Source: Halomonas stenophila
GTDB taxonomy: Bacteria; Pseudomonadota; Gammaproteobacteria; Pseudomonadales; Halomonadaceae
Direction: 5' to 3'
Length of the DNA: 64,000 bases
Assembly: GCF_014192275.1 (NCBI RefSeq)
Contig: NZ_JACHXR010000009.1
Location: 79,896 to 143,895, forward strand
The notes under the pieces were generated by a model. It saw nothing but the letters and a program-made list of their open reading frames with translations, had not been told where the DNA came from and did not search any database. The first letter of the stretch is position 1, and each line of letters opens with the position of its first letter. This document shows positions 42,071 through 53,170 of this stretch, one piece after another. A program made the translations under genes and the position numbers.

Positions 42071-43095
42071 GCGGCCTCCCCGGGTGCCTGGTTGGGGGTG
42101 AACTTCTCGTAATGGAAGCTCTGCGGCACGATGCCCTGCTCGTCGAAGTGCTTGAGCACGGCGTCGACCATCGGCGGCGGTCCGCACAGGTAGACGTCCA
42201 CGTCGCCGTCGTGCATCACCCCGGCGTCCATGTGGTGGGTCACATAGCCCTTGCGCGGATTCCGGCTTTCCTCGTCCACCACCACGGTGGTGTACGTGAA
42301 GCCCGGCAACTGCTCGGCGAAGGCATCCAGGGCGTCGGTCTTGACCAGGTGATCGTCCTTGTTGACGCCGTAGATCATGTGGATCGGGGCATCGCAGCCC
42401 TTCTCCACCAACTGCTCGAGCATGGAGAGGAAGGGCGCCAGCCCGGTGCCACCGGCCAGCATCAGCACCGGGCGCTTGACCTCGCGCAGGTAGAAGCTGC
42501 CGAGGGGCCCGGTCAGGGTCAGTCGATCGCCCACGGCGGCCCGCTCGGTCAGGTAGCCGCTCATGACCCCGTTCGGGATGTTGCGGATCAGGAAGGTGGC
42601 ACGCTTCTCCCCCGGCAGCGAGCTGAAGGAGTAGGAGCGATGCTCGGCGGTGCCCGGCACGTCGATATGGATGTACTGGCCGGGCAGGAAGGCCAGCTCG
42701 GCGCCGTCATCGAGGTCGATGGCCAGCTCGATGCTGTCCTCGGAGAGTGGCTCGACCACGGCCACGGTGCCTTCGACCTTGCCCACCGCGGTCTTGCACA
42801 GGCTCGAGGCCACCGGTACCTGGACGACACAGTCGGTGGACGGCACCATCTGGCAGGTCAGCACCTGGCCCTCGGCGGCCTCCTCGTCGGAGAGCGCTTC
42901 CTCCAGGTATTCGTCGCCCATGTCGAATTCACCCTGCTCGCAGTGACCCTTGCAGGTGCCGCAGACGCCATCGGAGCAGTCCATGGGCAGGTTGACCTTC
43001 TGCCGGTAGGCGGCGTCGAGGACCGTTTCCCCTGCCTTGCAGCCGATGAAACGGGTGACGCCGTCCTCGAAGTTGAGTGCAATGGTATAGCTCAT
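42067..43095 (-). CDS. benC: Benzoate 1,2-dioxygenase reductase component
   Basis: 342 residues: an N-terminal plant-type [2Fe-2S] ferredoxin (Cys40, Cys45, Cys48, Cys81), an FAD-binding domain with RSYSFSS, and an NAD-binding domain with MLAGGTGLAPFLSML. It transfers electrons from NADH to the BenAB oxygenase. It lies 38 bases after benB and overlaps benD. Confidence 0.95.
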   Translation of the reverse strand: MSYTIALNFEDGVTRFIGCKAGETVLDAAYRQKVNLPMDCSDGVCGTCKGHCEQGEFDMGDEYLEEALSDEEAAEGQVLTCQMVPSTDCVVQVPVASSLCKTAVGKVEGTVAVVEPLSEDSIELAIDLDDGAELAFLPGQYIHIDVPGTAEHRSYSFSSLPGEKRATFLIRNIPNGVMSGYLTERAAVGDRLTLTGPLGSFYLREVKRPVLMLAGGTGLAPFLSMLEQLVEKGCDAPIHMIYGVNKDDHLVKTDALDAFAEQLPGFTYTTVVVDEESRNPRKGYVTHHMDAGVMHDGDVDVYLCGPPPMVDAVLKHFDEQGIVPQSFHYEKFTPNQAPGEAA

Positions 43096-43133
43096 GGTCG
43101 AATCTCCTCCCGCACCGGGTCAGCGTGACCCGG

Positions 43134-43622
43134 TCAGATGTGATAGATGTCGATGACCTGGTGGATATAGTCGTTGTTGAGTTGCACGACTTTTCTGGTG
43201 ATCAGCGGCGCATCCCCCGACACGTCCAGGGTGTAGAAGGCGCTGCCGAAGTAGCTGTCGGTCTTCTTGTAGCGGTGGCTCAGGGTGTGCCAGTTGAAGC
43301 GCAGCTCCACCCTGTCGCCCTCCTCCCTCAGCACCTCGAGGTTGGTGATCTGGTGGGTGGTGCGCGGCTCCGGCGTGCTCGCCCCGCTGCGCTCGGTCTT
43401 GATCCGGTAGACCCGGTCCTCGAGCCCCTCGCGGTTGGGGTAGTAGATCAGCGAGATCTCGCTATGCGGGTCCTCGGTCAGCCGGTCGTCGTCGTCCCAG
43501 GCCGGCATCCAGAACTCGGCGTCCTGGCGGTAGCACTCCAGCCACTCGTCCCACTGGCGGTCGTCGAGCAGGCGCGCCTCGCGGTACAGGAAGGCCTGGA
43601 TGTCGTGGTAGCTGATGCTCAT
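43134..43622 (-). CDS. benB: Benzoate 1,2-dioxygenase beta subunit
   Basis: 162 residues, normal for the small subunit of aromatic-ring dioxygenases: FLYREARLLDDRQWDEWLE at the start and the conserved RVYRIKTERSGAS region. It has a structural role in the alpha-beta oxygenase. It starts 32 bases after benA. Confidence 0.94.
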   Translation of the reverse strand: MSISYHDIQAFLYREARLLDDRQWDEWLECYRQDAEFWMPAWDDDDRLTEDPHSEISLIYYPNREGLEDRVYRIKTERSGASTPEPRTTHQITNLEVLREEGDRVELRFNWHTLSHRYKKTDSYFGSAFYTLDVSGDAPLITRKVVQLNNDYIHQVIDIYHI

Positions 43623-43654
43623 GGTCTCTTCTCCTCTTCTCGGTTCGGGCGCGC

Positions 43655-45034
43655 TTACGCACTCTCGGTCGAACGTGCGGTGGCGATGAACTGGCTGCGT
43701 TCCCTGTCGATGGCGCGCAGCATCTCCTCGACCCAGTGCTTGTGGTGCAGCACGTAGAGGCCCTCGTCTTCCGGGGAGGCCCCGCTGAGCAGCGGCTTCA
43801 TGTCGATCGCCTGGGCGTTCTCGTCGGCCCCCTCGATCCACTGCTTGGCGCCGCGCGAGAGGTCGTTCCACTCGGCCAGCGATCCGTTGTAGCCGTCCTG
43901 GCAGGCGCGGAACTCCTCGAGGTCGTCCGGCGTGCCCATGCCCGAGACGTTGAAGAAGTCCTCGTACTGGCGGATACGCACCCGGCGGTTCTCCGCGGAC
44001 TCGCCCTTGGGCGCGAAGCAGTAGATGGTGACCTCGGTCTTGTCGACGGACAGCGGACGCAGCACGCGGATCTGGGTGGAGAACTGGTCCATCAGGTAGA
44101 CGTTGGGGTAGAGGCACAGGTTGCGGGTCTGGTTGACGATGGAGTCGGCCCGCGCCGCGCCGAGCTCGGCCTCGATCTCGTCCTTGCGGGTGTAGACCGG
44201 GCGCACCTCGGGGTTGAGCAGCCGGGTCCACAGCATCATGTGGCCGTGATCAAAGGAGTAGAAGCCGCCCTGGCTCTTCGACCAGCCGTCGGCGTCCACC
44301 GCCTTGGTGCCGCCGGCGTCGTAGTTGCGCCGCTCCATGGTCGAGGCGTAGTTCCAGTGCACCGAGCTCACGTGGTAGCCGTCGGCGCCGTTCTCGGCCT
44401 GCAGCTTCCAGTTGCCGTTGTAGGTGTACGACGAGGTGCCGCGCAGGATCTCCAGGCCTTCCGGCGCCTGGTCGACGATGTTGTCGATGACCTTGGTGGT
44501 CTCGCCCAGGTACTCTTCCAGCGGCTGGACGTCATCGCTCAGGCTGCCGAACAGGAAACCCTTGTAGTTGGCGAAGCGCGGCAGGCGCTTGAGGTCGTGG
44601 GAGCCTTCCTGCTTGAAGCCCTCCGGGTAGGCGCCGTTCTTCTCGTTCTTGGCCTTGAGCAGCTTGCCGTCGTTCTTGAAGGTCCAGCCGTGGAAGGGGC
44701 AGGTGAAGGTGCCCTTGTTGCCCTGCTTGCGGCGGCACAGGGTGGCGCCACGGTGGGCGCAGGCGTTGATCAGACCGTGCAGCTCGCCCTGCTTGTCGCG
44801 GGTGATGACCACCGGCTGGCGGCCCATGGTCACGGTGAAGTAGTCGCCCGGCTCGCTGATCTGACTCTCGTGGGCCAGGAACAGCCAGTTGCCCTCGAAG
44901 ATGTGCTTCATCTCCAGGTCGAAGAAGGCCGGGTCGGTGAACATGCTGCGGTGGCAGCGGAAGATGCCGTTGTCGGCGTCGTCGACGACGGCGCCGCGGA
45001 CGCGTTGTTCGAGTTGGTCAAGCTGGGTGGTCAT
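43655..45034 (-). CDS. benA: Benzoate 1,2-dioxygenase alpha subunit
   Basis: 459 residues. Rieske ligands are Cys92, His94, Cys112 and His115 (CAHRG, CPFHGW). The mononuclear iron site is in [14 protein letters not shown] with His221 and His226. It dihydroxylates benzoate to the cis-diol. The order benA-benB-benC-benD with short gaps is canonical, here directly behind catA. Confidence 0.95.
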   Translation of the reverse strand: MTTQLDQLEQRVRGAVVDDADNGIFRCHRSMFTDPAFFDLEMKHIFEGNWLFLAHESQISEPGDYFTVTMGRQPVVITRDKQGELHGLINACAHRGATLCRRKQGNKGTFTCPFHGWTFKNDGKLLKAKNEKNGAYPEGFKQEGSHDLKRLPRFANYKGFLFGSLSDDVQPLEEYLGETTKVIDNIVDQAPEGLEILRGTSSYTYNGNWKLQAENGADGYHVSSVHWNYASTMERRNYDAGGTKAVDADGWSKSQGGFYSFDHGHMMLWTRLLNPEVRPVYTRKDEIEAELGAARADSIVNQTRNLCLYPNVYLMDQFSTQIRVLRPLSVDKTEVTIYCFAPKGESAENRRVRIRQYEDFFNVSGMGTPDDLEEFRACQDGYNGSLAEWNDLSRGAKQWIEGADENAQAIDMKPLLSGASPEDEGLYVLHHKHWVEEMLRAIDRERSQFIATARSTESA

Positions 45035-45162
45035 GATCCAGATCCTCGATGTCTTGTCGTAAGTTGTCGTATCTGTCGTCGGAGCTTGTCCGGCGGCAGG
45101 TCCACGTCTTCATTCGACCTGCCCCCGGCGCTCCTCGCGTGCGCTCGATGGCAGGGGCCGAT

Positions 45163-46137
45163 TCAGACCCTGGCGGTGCCGGCCAGCTGGCTGTGCTTGT
45201 CCTGCTCGTCTTCCTTGGCCCGCGGGCGGGCGTGACGCACCTGCAGTTCGGGGGCGTCGGTCTTCGCCAGCTCGATGTCGAACACCACCTCGGAGAAGGG
45301 GCCATCCAACTCGCGCCTGGCGATCTCGGCCGGGTCCTCGATGCGGTGGGCCGGCATCACCAGTTCCTCGCGGGTGGCGAAGGCGAAGTCGTCGAAGGTG
45401 TAGGGGTCGCCGGCCAGGTTGATCTGGGTGGTCAGGTGCTTGTGGCCCGGGGCGGAGATGAAGTAGTGGATGTGCGCCGGGCGCTGGCCATGGCGGCCGA
45501 GCAGGTCGAGCACCTGCTGGGTCGGGCTGTCCGGCGGGCAGCCGTAGCCGGAGGGGATGATGCTGCTCGCGGTGTAACGGCCCTCGCTGTCGGTGATGAT
45601 GCTGCGGCGCAGGTTGTACTCGCTCTGGGTGGGGTCGAAGAAGGAGTAGCCGCCCTTGGAGTTGGCGTGCCAGATCTCGACCTTGGCGCCGGCGACGGGG
45701 TGGCCGTCGACGTCACGCACCTGGCCGGTCAGCCACATGGTCTCGCCGTCCTGGTCCTGGCCGTCGTCCATGCGCGCGAAGCCCTTGGCCTCCGGGGCGC
45801 CGGCCACGTAGAGCGGGCCCTCGATGGTGCGCGGGGTGCCGCCCAGCAGGCCGCGCTCGCGATCGGCAGCGTCCATGCGCATGTCCAGGTAGTGGTCGAA
45901 GCCCAGTCCCGGGGCCAGCAGGCCGAACTGGGTGCCATGGCCCAGGGCGTTGAGCACGCTGACGGCGGACCAGAACTCCTCGGCGCTGACGTCATAGTCG
46001 TCCATCAGCCGGAACAGGTCGGAGAGCAGGCGGTGCATGATCTGCTTGGCGCGTTCGTTGCCGCCGGCCTGGTCGAAGCCGGCGACGGCGTTCAGGAAGT
46101 CCTGGACCTCGGGAGTATCGAAAATCTTTACGGTCAT
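45163..46137 (-). CDS. catA: Catechol 1,2-dioxygenase
   Basis: 324 residues, intradiol dioxygenase. Iron ligands can be placed at Tyr164 (KGGYSFF), Tyr198 (SGYGCPP), His222 and His224 (RPAHIHYF), nearly the same numbering as the well-studied Acinetobacter enzyme. It cleaves catechol to cis,cis-muconate. The ribosome site GAGGA is good. It sits between catC and benA in a continuous minus-strand operon. Confidence 0.96.
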   Translation of the reverse strand: MTVKIFDTPEVQDFLNAVAGFDQAGGNERAKQIMHRLLSDLFRLMDDYDVSAEEFWSAVSVLNALGHGTQFGLLAPGLGFDHYLDMRMDAADRERGLLGGTPRTIEGPLYVAGAPEAKGFARMDDGQDQDGETMWLTGQVRDVDGHPVAGAKVEIWHANSKGGYSFFDPTQSEYNLRRSIITDSEGRYTASSIIPSGYGCPPDSPTQQVLDLLGRHGQRPAHIHYFISAPGHKHLTTQINLAGDPYTFDDFAFATREELVMPAHRIEDPAEIARRELDGPFSEVVFDIELAKTDAPELQVRHARPRAKEDEQDKHSQLAGTARV

Positions 46138-46182
46138 GCTGGCATCCTCGTGTTGTTGTATCTGATGGACTCGGGCATCGAG

Positions 46183-46473
46183 TCAGCTGTCGTCGTCGCG
46201 GACCGACGAGGGGTGTCGACACAGCGGGGTGACGTTGATCTCCATGTACGGAAAGAGCGGGAGATTCGAGACGATCTCCTGCAGTTCGGCGTTGTCCTGC
46301 ACGTCGAAGATGCTGACGTTGGCGTAGCTGCCGGCGACCCGCCACAGGTGGCGCCACTTGCCGGCACGTTGCAGCTCCTGGGCGTAAGCCTTCTCGGTCG
46401 CCTTGATCTCGGCGGCCCGCTCGGCCGGCATGTCCGGCGGCAGCTTCACGGTCATTTCCACTTGAAACAGCAT
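46183..46473 (-). CDS. catC: Muconolactone delta-isomerase
   Basis: 96 residues, the usual length of this small decameric enzyme, beginning MLFQVEMTVKLPPDM. It converts muconolactone to 3-oxoadipate enol-lactone. AGGAGGAG precedes the ATG. It lies between catB and catA. Confidence 0.95.
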   Translation of the reverse strand: MLFQVEMTVKLPPDMPAERAAEIKATEKAYAQELQRAGKWRHLWRVAGSYANVSIFDVQDNAELQEIVSNLPLFPYMEINVTPLCRHPSSVRDDDS

Positions 46474-46505
46474 GTCTCTCCTCCTCCGAATCTGGGTCTG
46501 GACGC

Positions 46506-47624
46506 TTACTTGCGCGAATAGTGGGCGAGCTTGTCCTCGTCGAGGGCGATGCCGAGGCCGGGGCCGGCCGGCAGGTCGACGCCGAACTCGTGATAGCGAA
46601 GTGGCTCGGCGACGATGTCGTCCTCGAGCAGCAGCGGGCCGAACATCTCGGTGCCCCAGGCCAGTTCGCCGAGCGTCGACCAGGCATGCAGGGACGCGGC
46701 GGTGCCGAGGGTGCCCTCGAGCAGGGTGCCGCCATAGAGGCCGATGCCGGCGGTCTGGGCCAGATGCGCCAGCTCCAGCGCCGCCACTGGTCCGCCGGAC
46801 TTGGCGATCTTCAGCGCAAAGGCGCCACTGAAGCCGCGCGCCGCCAGGTCGAGGCCGTCGCGGGCGTCGGCCACCGCCTCGTCGGCCAGCATCGGCACCC
46901 GGAAGCGGTTGGCCAGGCGCACCAGGCCGGCATGCTCGCGGGCGGGAAGCGCCTGCTCGATCAGCTCGATGCCGGCATCCTGCAGGGCCGCGATGCCACG
47001 CACCGCGGTGGCCTCGTCCCAGGCCTGGTTGACGTCGACCCGTACGCTCGCCCGCTCCCCCAGCGCCGCCTTGATGGCCGCGACATGCCGTACGTCCTCG
47101 TCCAGGTCACGGGCGCCGATCTTCAGCTTGAAATCACAGTGGCGACGGTCGTCGAGGCGCTGGAAGGCCTCGTCGATGTCCTTGTCGGTATCCCCCGAGG
47201 CCAGCGTCCACAGCACCGGCAGGTGCGCGTGGCGCGCGCCACCCAGCAGGTCGGCCACCGACAGCCCCAGGCGCTTGCCTCGGGCGTCGAGCAGCGCGGT
47301 CTCCAGCGCCGACTTGGCGATCATGTTGCCGCGGGTATGGCGGGCCATCCGGGCGCGCAGGACGTTGAGGTTGTCGGCGGGCTGGCCGATCAGCAGTGGT
47401 GCCAGGTAGGCGTCGATATTGCGCTTGATGCTCTCCGGGCTCTCGGGACCGTAGGCCAGGCCGCCGATGGTGGTGCCCTCGCCCAGGCCCTCCACGCCGT
47501 CGCTGTGGCGCATGCGCACGATGACCATCGTCTGGCAGGCCATGGTGGTCATGGAGAGCTTGTGGGGGCGGATGGTCGGCAGGTCGACCAGCAGCGTCTC
47601 GATGGATTCGATCACGGATGACAT
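46506..47624 (-). CDS. catB: Muconate cycloisomerase
   Basis: 372 residues of the enolase superfamily: catalytic Lys166/Lys168 region (KLKIG), metal ligand Asp197 (VRVDVNQAW), then further ligands in ELIEQALP and LADEAV. It cyclises cis,cis-muconate to muconolactone. The ATG at 47624 is used; an extension to 47807 would run through the divergent promoter. First gene of the cat-ben operon. Confidence 0.94.
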   Translation of the reverse strand: MSSVIESIETLLVDLPTIRPHKLSMTTMACQTMVIVRMRHSDGVEGLGEGTTIGGLAYGPESPESIKRNIDAYLAPLLIGQPADNLNVLRARMARHTRGNMIAKSALETALLDARGKRLGLSVADLLGGARHAHLPVLWTLASGDTDKDIDEAFQRLDDRRHCDFKLKIGARDLDEDVRHVAAIKAALGERASVRVDVNQAWDEATAVRGIAALQDAGIELIEQALPAREHAGLVRLANRFRVPMLADEAVADARDGLDLAARGFSGAFALKIAKSGGPVAALELAHLAQTAGIGLYGGTLLEGTLGTAASLHAWSTLGELAWGTEMFGPLLLEDDIVAEPLRYHEFGVDLPAGPGLGIALDEDKLAHYSRK

Positions 47625-47713
47625 GGAGGCTCCCGAAAGGCGGCATGCTGAACTGTTGGAGGCAGTTTGATTGCGCCCCGGGAAAGGAACCAATATGGTT
47701 TTGGTGGTTATCC

Positions 47714-47728
47714 ATACCCTGGAGGTAT
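47714..47728. promoter_or_regulatory. BenM/CatM-type operator (ATAC-N7-GTAT)
   Basis: ATAC-cctggag-GTAT matches the ATAC-N7-GTAT consensus described for CatM/BenM binding sites. It lies in the 105-base catB/LysR divergent promoter, overlapping the LysR ribosome site (GGAGG) just before its ATG. That suits autorepression. A second dyad, ACCAATATGGTTTTGGT (47689-47705), lies further toward catB. Confidence 0.7.
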
Positions 47729-47729
47729 C

Positions 47730-48632
47730 ATGGAGCTTCGTCACCTGCGTTACTTCTGCGTGGCGGCCGAGGAACTGAACATGACCCGGGCGGCCGCCCG
47801 GCTGCACATAGCGCAGCCGCCTTTAACTCGACAAATCAATCAGTTGGAAGAAGAAATCGGTACCCGACTGTTCGAGCGAAGCCCCCGGGGACTGACCCTC
47901 ACCCCGGCAGGCCAGTTCTTTCATGAGCATACCCTGCAGATACTGGAAAAGGTCGACACCACCGTCGCGGGCACCCGGCGCATCGCCCGCAGCAAGCGCC
48001 AGCTGTTCGGCATCGGCTTCGTGCCGTCGGTGTTCTACGGTCAGCTTCCGCTGCTGGTGCGCGGCCTGCGACAAAAGGATGACGTCGAACTGACGCTGGT
48101 CGAGTTGACCACGGTGCAGCAGATCCAGGCGCTCAAGGCGGGTCGCATCGACATCGGATTCGGCCGGCTGCGCATCGACGACCCGGAGGTCGAGCAGGAG
48201 GTGCTGTTCGAGGAGCCGATGATGGCGGCGCTGCCCAATGGTCACCCGCTGGAAGGCACCACGCCGACCATGGCGCAGCTGGCCGAGTATCCGCTGATCC
48301 TGTTCCCGGCCACGCCGCGACCGAGCATGGCGGACACCGTGCTCGGCATGTTCCGCCGCCGCGGCCTGCGGGTGCAGGTCGCCCAGGAGGCCAACGAGAT
48401 GCAGACCGCCCTGGGACTGGTGGCCTCGGACCTGGGCATCACCCTGGTGCCCGAGCAGGTTCGCCGGCTGCAGCGTGACGGGATCAACTATGTCTACCTG
48501 GCGGAGACGCACATCACCATCCCCATCCTGTGCAGCCGGCGACGCGGCGAGCCGCCCAGCGAGATCATGCGCGAGGCCAACGCCATCCTCGAGGTGCTGG
48601 TCGAGAATCGCCGAACGGGCCGCTACCCCTGA
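47730..48632 (+). CDS. catR: LysR-family regulator of the cat-ben operon (CatR/CatM/BenM type)
   Basis: 300 residues from the ATG at 47730 (GGAGG upstream). It begins MELRHLRYFCVAAEELNMTRA, typical for CatR/BenM, with helix-turn-helix ARLHIAQPPLTRQINQLEEE. It is divergent from catB and should activate the operon in response to cis,cis-muconate (and perhaps benzoate). With a single regulator for both cat and ben genes, one merged regulon is likely. Confidence 0.88.
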   Translation: MELRHLRYFCVAAEELNMTRAAARLHIAQPPLTRQINQLEEEIGTRLFERSPRGLTLTPAGQFFHEHTLQILEKVDTTVAGTRRIARSKRQLFGIGFVPSVFYGQLPLLVRGLRQKDDVELTLVELTTVQQIQALKAGRIDIGFGRLRIDDPEVEQEVLFEEPMMAALPNGHPLEGTTPTMAQLAEYPLILFPATPRPSMADTVLGMFRRRGLRVQVAQEANEMQTALGLVASDLGITLVPEQVRRLQRDGINYVYLAETHITIPILCSRRRGEPPSEIMREANAILEVLVENRRTGRYP

Positions 48633-48689
48633 CCCGGCCTCGCCGCTCCTCCGGCCGCGGGCCCCTGCGCCCTTGCCAGCCATTGCCTG

Positions 48690-48702
48690 TATGTTGAACA
48701 TA
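48690..48702. promoter_or_regulatory. FadR-type palindrome before the GntR gene
   Basis: TATGTT-G-AACATA, a perfect palindrome with the GT-N3-AC core typical of FadR-subfamily operators, 34 bases before the regulator start. Related sites occur at 57450-57480 and 61769-61800. Confidence 0.7.
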
Positions 48703-48736
48703 AGCTAGCATCGCGGTTATTTAGTGGAGACCCGCC

Positions 48737-49504
48737 TTGTCGACTCGCTCCCGCCCGGACACCGTGCGCCCCAGCATCGCCGACCACCTCGCCCGGGAGA
48801 TCTTCTCCGGCCGCTACCAGCCCGGTGACTTCGTGCCCAAGGAAGTGGATCTCGCCGAGCGGTTCGCGATCAACCGCTCGGCGGTGCGCAGCGACCTGCG
48901 TCAGCTGGTCGATGTCGGCATCATCGAGCGCATCTCCGGACATGGCTCCAAGGTGCGCGAGTACGATGCCTGGAACATCCTCGACCCCCTGGTCACCGAC
49001 TGGATGACCCGCTACGCCACCCCCAACCCGGAGATCCAGCGCGAGATCCTGGCCTTTCGCCTCGACGTGGAGCCCTACGTGGCCATGACCGCCGCCCGGC
49101 GTGCCACCGCCCGCGACCTGGTCGCCATCGAGGAGGCCTTCGAGGGCATGGGGCAGAACCTGCACGGCGGCAACGGCGAGGCCGGCCGCCTGCACAGCGA
49201 CTACGACGTCGCCTTCCATGTCGCCATCTACAAGGCCACCCACAACATCGTCTGGGCGCAGCTCTCGCATATCCTCAGGCCCTCGATCTACATGCTGATC
49301 GAGAAGTCCAATGTCAGCGCCAGCGACCCCGAGGAGAGCCTGGAGCGCCACCTCCAGCTGATGGAATGCATCCGTGCCCGCCGCCCCCGCGAGGCCTTCC
49401 TCGCCGCCCAGGCGGTCCTGGCCGGGACCGCCGACGCCCTGGGCATCCCCCCCGGCGACGCCATCCTGGGCAGCCAGCTGGATCTGCCCCCGACGCAGGC
49501 CTGA
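48737..49504 (+). CDS. FadR-subfamily GntR transcriptional regulator
   Basis: 255 residues: an N-terminal winged helix (LAEREIFSGRY-like; actual LAREIFSGRYQPGDFVPKE, then LAERFAINRSAVRSDLRQL) and a C-terminal helical FCD ligand domain with conserved His positions (HSDYDVAFHVAIY). The start is a TTG, six bases after GGAGA; no ATG is available nearby. DgoR/LgoR-like FadR regulators respond to sugar acids. Similar palindromes upstream of both dehydratase genes suggest it controls the aldonate genes at 54.6-64 kb. Confidence 0.85.
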   Translation: MSTRSRPDTVRPSIADHLAREIFSGRYQPGDFVPKEVDLAERFAINRSAVRSDLRQLVDVGIIERISGHGSKVREYDAWNILDPLVTDWMTRYATPNPEIQREILAFRLDVEPYVAMTAARRATARDLVAIEEAFEGMGQNLHGGNGEAGRLHSDYDVAFHVAIYKATHNIVWAQLSHILRPSIYMLIEKSNVSASDPEESLERHLQLMECIRARRPREAFLAAQAVLAGTADALGIPPGDAILGSQLDLPPTQA

Positions 49505-49546
49505 CCGTCCGGCACGACGCCGCGGTGAGCCGGCCCGTCCCGAAAG

Positions 49547-49584
49547 GCGATCGGCTCCCACGCCGCAGCATGGGAGCCGATCGC
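49547..49584. terminator. Bidirectional terminator hairpin
   Basis: Perfect 14-bp stem GCGATCGGCTCCCA / TGGGAGCCGATCGC with a 10-base loop, placed between the convergent GntR and ABC permease genes. An AAAA run follows a few bases later on the plus strand. Confidence 0.7.
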
Positions 49585-49602
49585 GCTCGGAAAAGCGGCT
49601 GA

Positions 49603-50616
49603 CTAGGCTCGCGAGCGACGGGTCTGCTTCCAGCGGTCGAACATCACCGCCAGCAGCAGGATGGCGCCACGCACCAGGTACTGGTAGAAGGTCGGCACGT
49701 TGAGCAGGCCCATGGCATTCTGCACGCAGCCCATGATCAGCACCCCGACCAGCACGCCGGTGATCGAGGCGATGCCGCCGGACAGCGCCACGCCGCCCAG
49801 CACGCAGGCGGAGATCACGGCGAGCTCCAGGCCCAGGGCGGTGTTGGGATCGCCGAGGCCCATGCGCGAGGTCAGCAGCACCCCGGCGATGCCGGCGACC
49901 ACGCCCTGCAGGCCGAAGACGATGATCTTCAGGCGGCGCACGTTGACCCCCGCCAGGGCCGCGGCCTCGGCGTTGCCGCCGGTGGCCAGGACGTTGCGCC
50001 CGAAGGCGGTCATGTTGAGCAGCACGCCGAAGATCACGAAGCAGGCGATCATGGTCCACACCGGCAGGGTGAGCCCGAGGAAGGAGGCGCTGCCCAGCTC
50101 GAAGAAGGCCGGCACGGTGATCATCACCGCATCGCCGCCGGAGGTGATGTAGGCCAGGCCACGCACGAACTCCATGGCCGCCAGGGTGGCGATCAGCGAG
50201 TTGATGCCGAAGCGCGCCACCACGAAGCCGTTGAAGGCCCCCACCGCGCCGCCGGCGACCACCCCGCCGAGCACGCCGATGATCACGCTGCCCGAGGCCG
50301 AGGTGGCCACCGCGGCGACCACCCCGGCGAAGGCCACGATGGAGGCCACCGAGAGGTCCACCTCGCCCAGCGCCAGCACCAGCATCATGGTGGTGGCGAT
50401 GGTGCCGATCAGCGTCACCGAGAGCAGCAGCCCGATCATGTTGCGGCCGGTGAGGAAGTCGGGGATGAACACCGACAGGGCCACGAACAGCACCAGGAAG
50501 ATGGCGATCAACCCCGAGGTGTCGAGCAGGGTACGCAGCGGCTTGGTGAGCCCCTGGCGGCCCTCGGGCCGGGCCGGGGCGGCGCCCTCGCCCTGCGCGA
50601 TCTCATGCGTATTCAT
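49603..50616 (-). CDS. araH: Sugar ABC transporter permease (arabinose AraH/RbsC type)
   Basis: 337 residues with around ten membrane helices and the segment LALGEVDLSVASIVAFAGVVAA, the conserved EAA-like region of RbsC/AraH permeases. Third gene of the operon binding protein-ATPase-permease. The arabinose assignment comes from the binding protein and neighbouring pathway genes. Confidence 0.88.
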   Translation of the reverse strand: MNTHEIAQGEGAAPARPEGRQGLTKPLRTLLDTSGLIAIFLVLFVALSVFIPDFLTGRNMIGLLLSVTLIGTIATTMMLVLALGEVDLSVASIVAFAGVVAAVATSASGSVIIGVLGGVVAGGAVGAFNGFVVARFGINSLIATLAAMEFVRGLAYITSGGDAVMITVPAFFELGSASFLGLTLPVWTMIACFVIFGVLLNMTAFGRNVLATGGNAEAAALAGVNVRRLKIIVFGLQGVVAGIAGVLLTSRMGLGDPNTALGLELAVISACVLGGVALSGGIASITGVLVGVLIMGCVQNAMGLLNVPTFYQYLVRGAILLLAVMFDRWKQTRRSRA

Positions 50617-50657
50617 AGGCTTCTCTCTCGCAGTTGGTGTGGTGTCAGGCGATTCGT

Positions 50658-52151
<1,494 letters not shown>

Positions 52152-52177
52152 GGGGGCAGACTCCTCAGCGGGCGGGA

Positions 52178-53170
52178 TCAGAGGCCGAGCTCATCGCGCA
52201 CGGCCTGCCAGTTGTCGCGGGTCATCAGGGTGCCGGAGGTCACGGTGTTGGCCGGCGGCTCGTCGCCCTCGGTGACCCAGGCATGGAGGTTCTCCGCGGT
52301 CTGGCGACCATGCATGGTGGAGCTCACCGCCACGGTGCCGTGGAAGCCGGTGGGGGCCTCGCGGGAGAACTCGGCGAAGGCGGCGCCGGAGCCGTTGATG
52401 CCCACGCCGATCACGTCCTCGGCGCCCAGGCCATACTGCTCGCTGGCCCGCACGCCCCCCAGCACGCTCTCCTCGTTGAGCGCATAGATCACCCAGTGCT
52501 CGTAGTCGCCGCGCTTGGCGAACACCGGCGAGGCCGCCGAGAAGGCACTGGCGGTATCGCTGTTCTGCTGGGGGGCATCGAAGATGTTGCCCTCGGGGAA
52601 GCCGGCCTCGAGCAGGGCATCGGTGGCGCCGTCGGTGCGCTCCTTGGCGGTGGGCAACTCGTAGTTGGTGATGCGCAGCGCGGCGACCTCCTCGGGATTC
52701 CAGCCGCGCGCCTCCATCTCGGCGGCGAGGGCCTCGCCGACCTGCTGGCCGATCTTGTAGCCGGACATGCCCAGGTGGGGGACCGTCTCCATGGGCTCGC
52801 CATCGGGGCCGACGAAGCGGTCATCGACGGTGACCACCTTCATGCCGTACTGCTCGGCGCGGTTCATGATCGCCGGGCCCAGGCGCACGTCCGGCGGGCA
52901 GATCACGAAGCCCTGGGCGCCCTGGGAATGGAGGTTGTCGATGGCGCTCAGCACCTGTTGGCCGTCCTCGCCGGCCAGGCGTACCACCTCGAAGCCCTGT
53001 TCCTCGCCGAGGGCGGTGGCGGCCTGCTGCTCGTTGATGAACCAGGCCTGCTCGGGCTTCTTGACGATGAAGCCCAGGGTCACCTCCTCCTGGGCCAGGG
53101 CGATGGTGGGGGCAGACAGGGCCAGGCCGGCGCCCAGGGTAACGGTGGCGAGTCGAGAAAGGGGTCTCAT
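52178..53170 (-). CDS. araF: Periplasmic sugar-binding protein (L-arabinose-binding AraF type)
   Basis: 330 residues. A signal peptide ends near ALAQ (residue 27). The mature protein follows AraF closely in character: [17 protein letters not shown] at the N-terminus and [12 protein letters not shown], with [15 protein letters not shown] later. An AGGAG ribosome site precedes the ATG. It captures L-arabinose (or D-galactose) for import. First gene of the ABC operon, divergent from the GbpR-like regulator. Confidence 0.88.
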   Translation of the reverse strand: MRPLSRLATVTLGAGLALSAPTIALAQEEVTLGFIVKKPEQAWFINEQQAATALGEEQGFEVVRLAGEDGQQVLSAIDNLHSQGAQGFVICPPDVRLGPAIMNRAEQYGMKVVTVDDRFVGPDGEPMETVPHLGMSGYKIGQQVGEALAAEMEARGWNPEEVAALRITNYELPTAKERTDGATDALLEAGFPEGNIFDAPQQNSDTASAFSAASPVFAKRGDYEHWVIYALNEESVLGGVRASEQYGLGAEDVIGVGINGSGAAFAEFSREAPTGFHGTVAVSSTMHGRQTAENLHAWVTEGDEPPANTVTSGTLMTRDNWQAVRDELGL

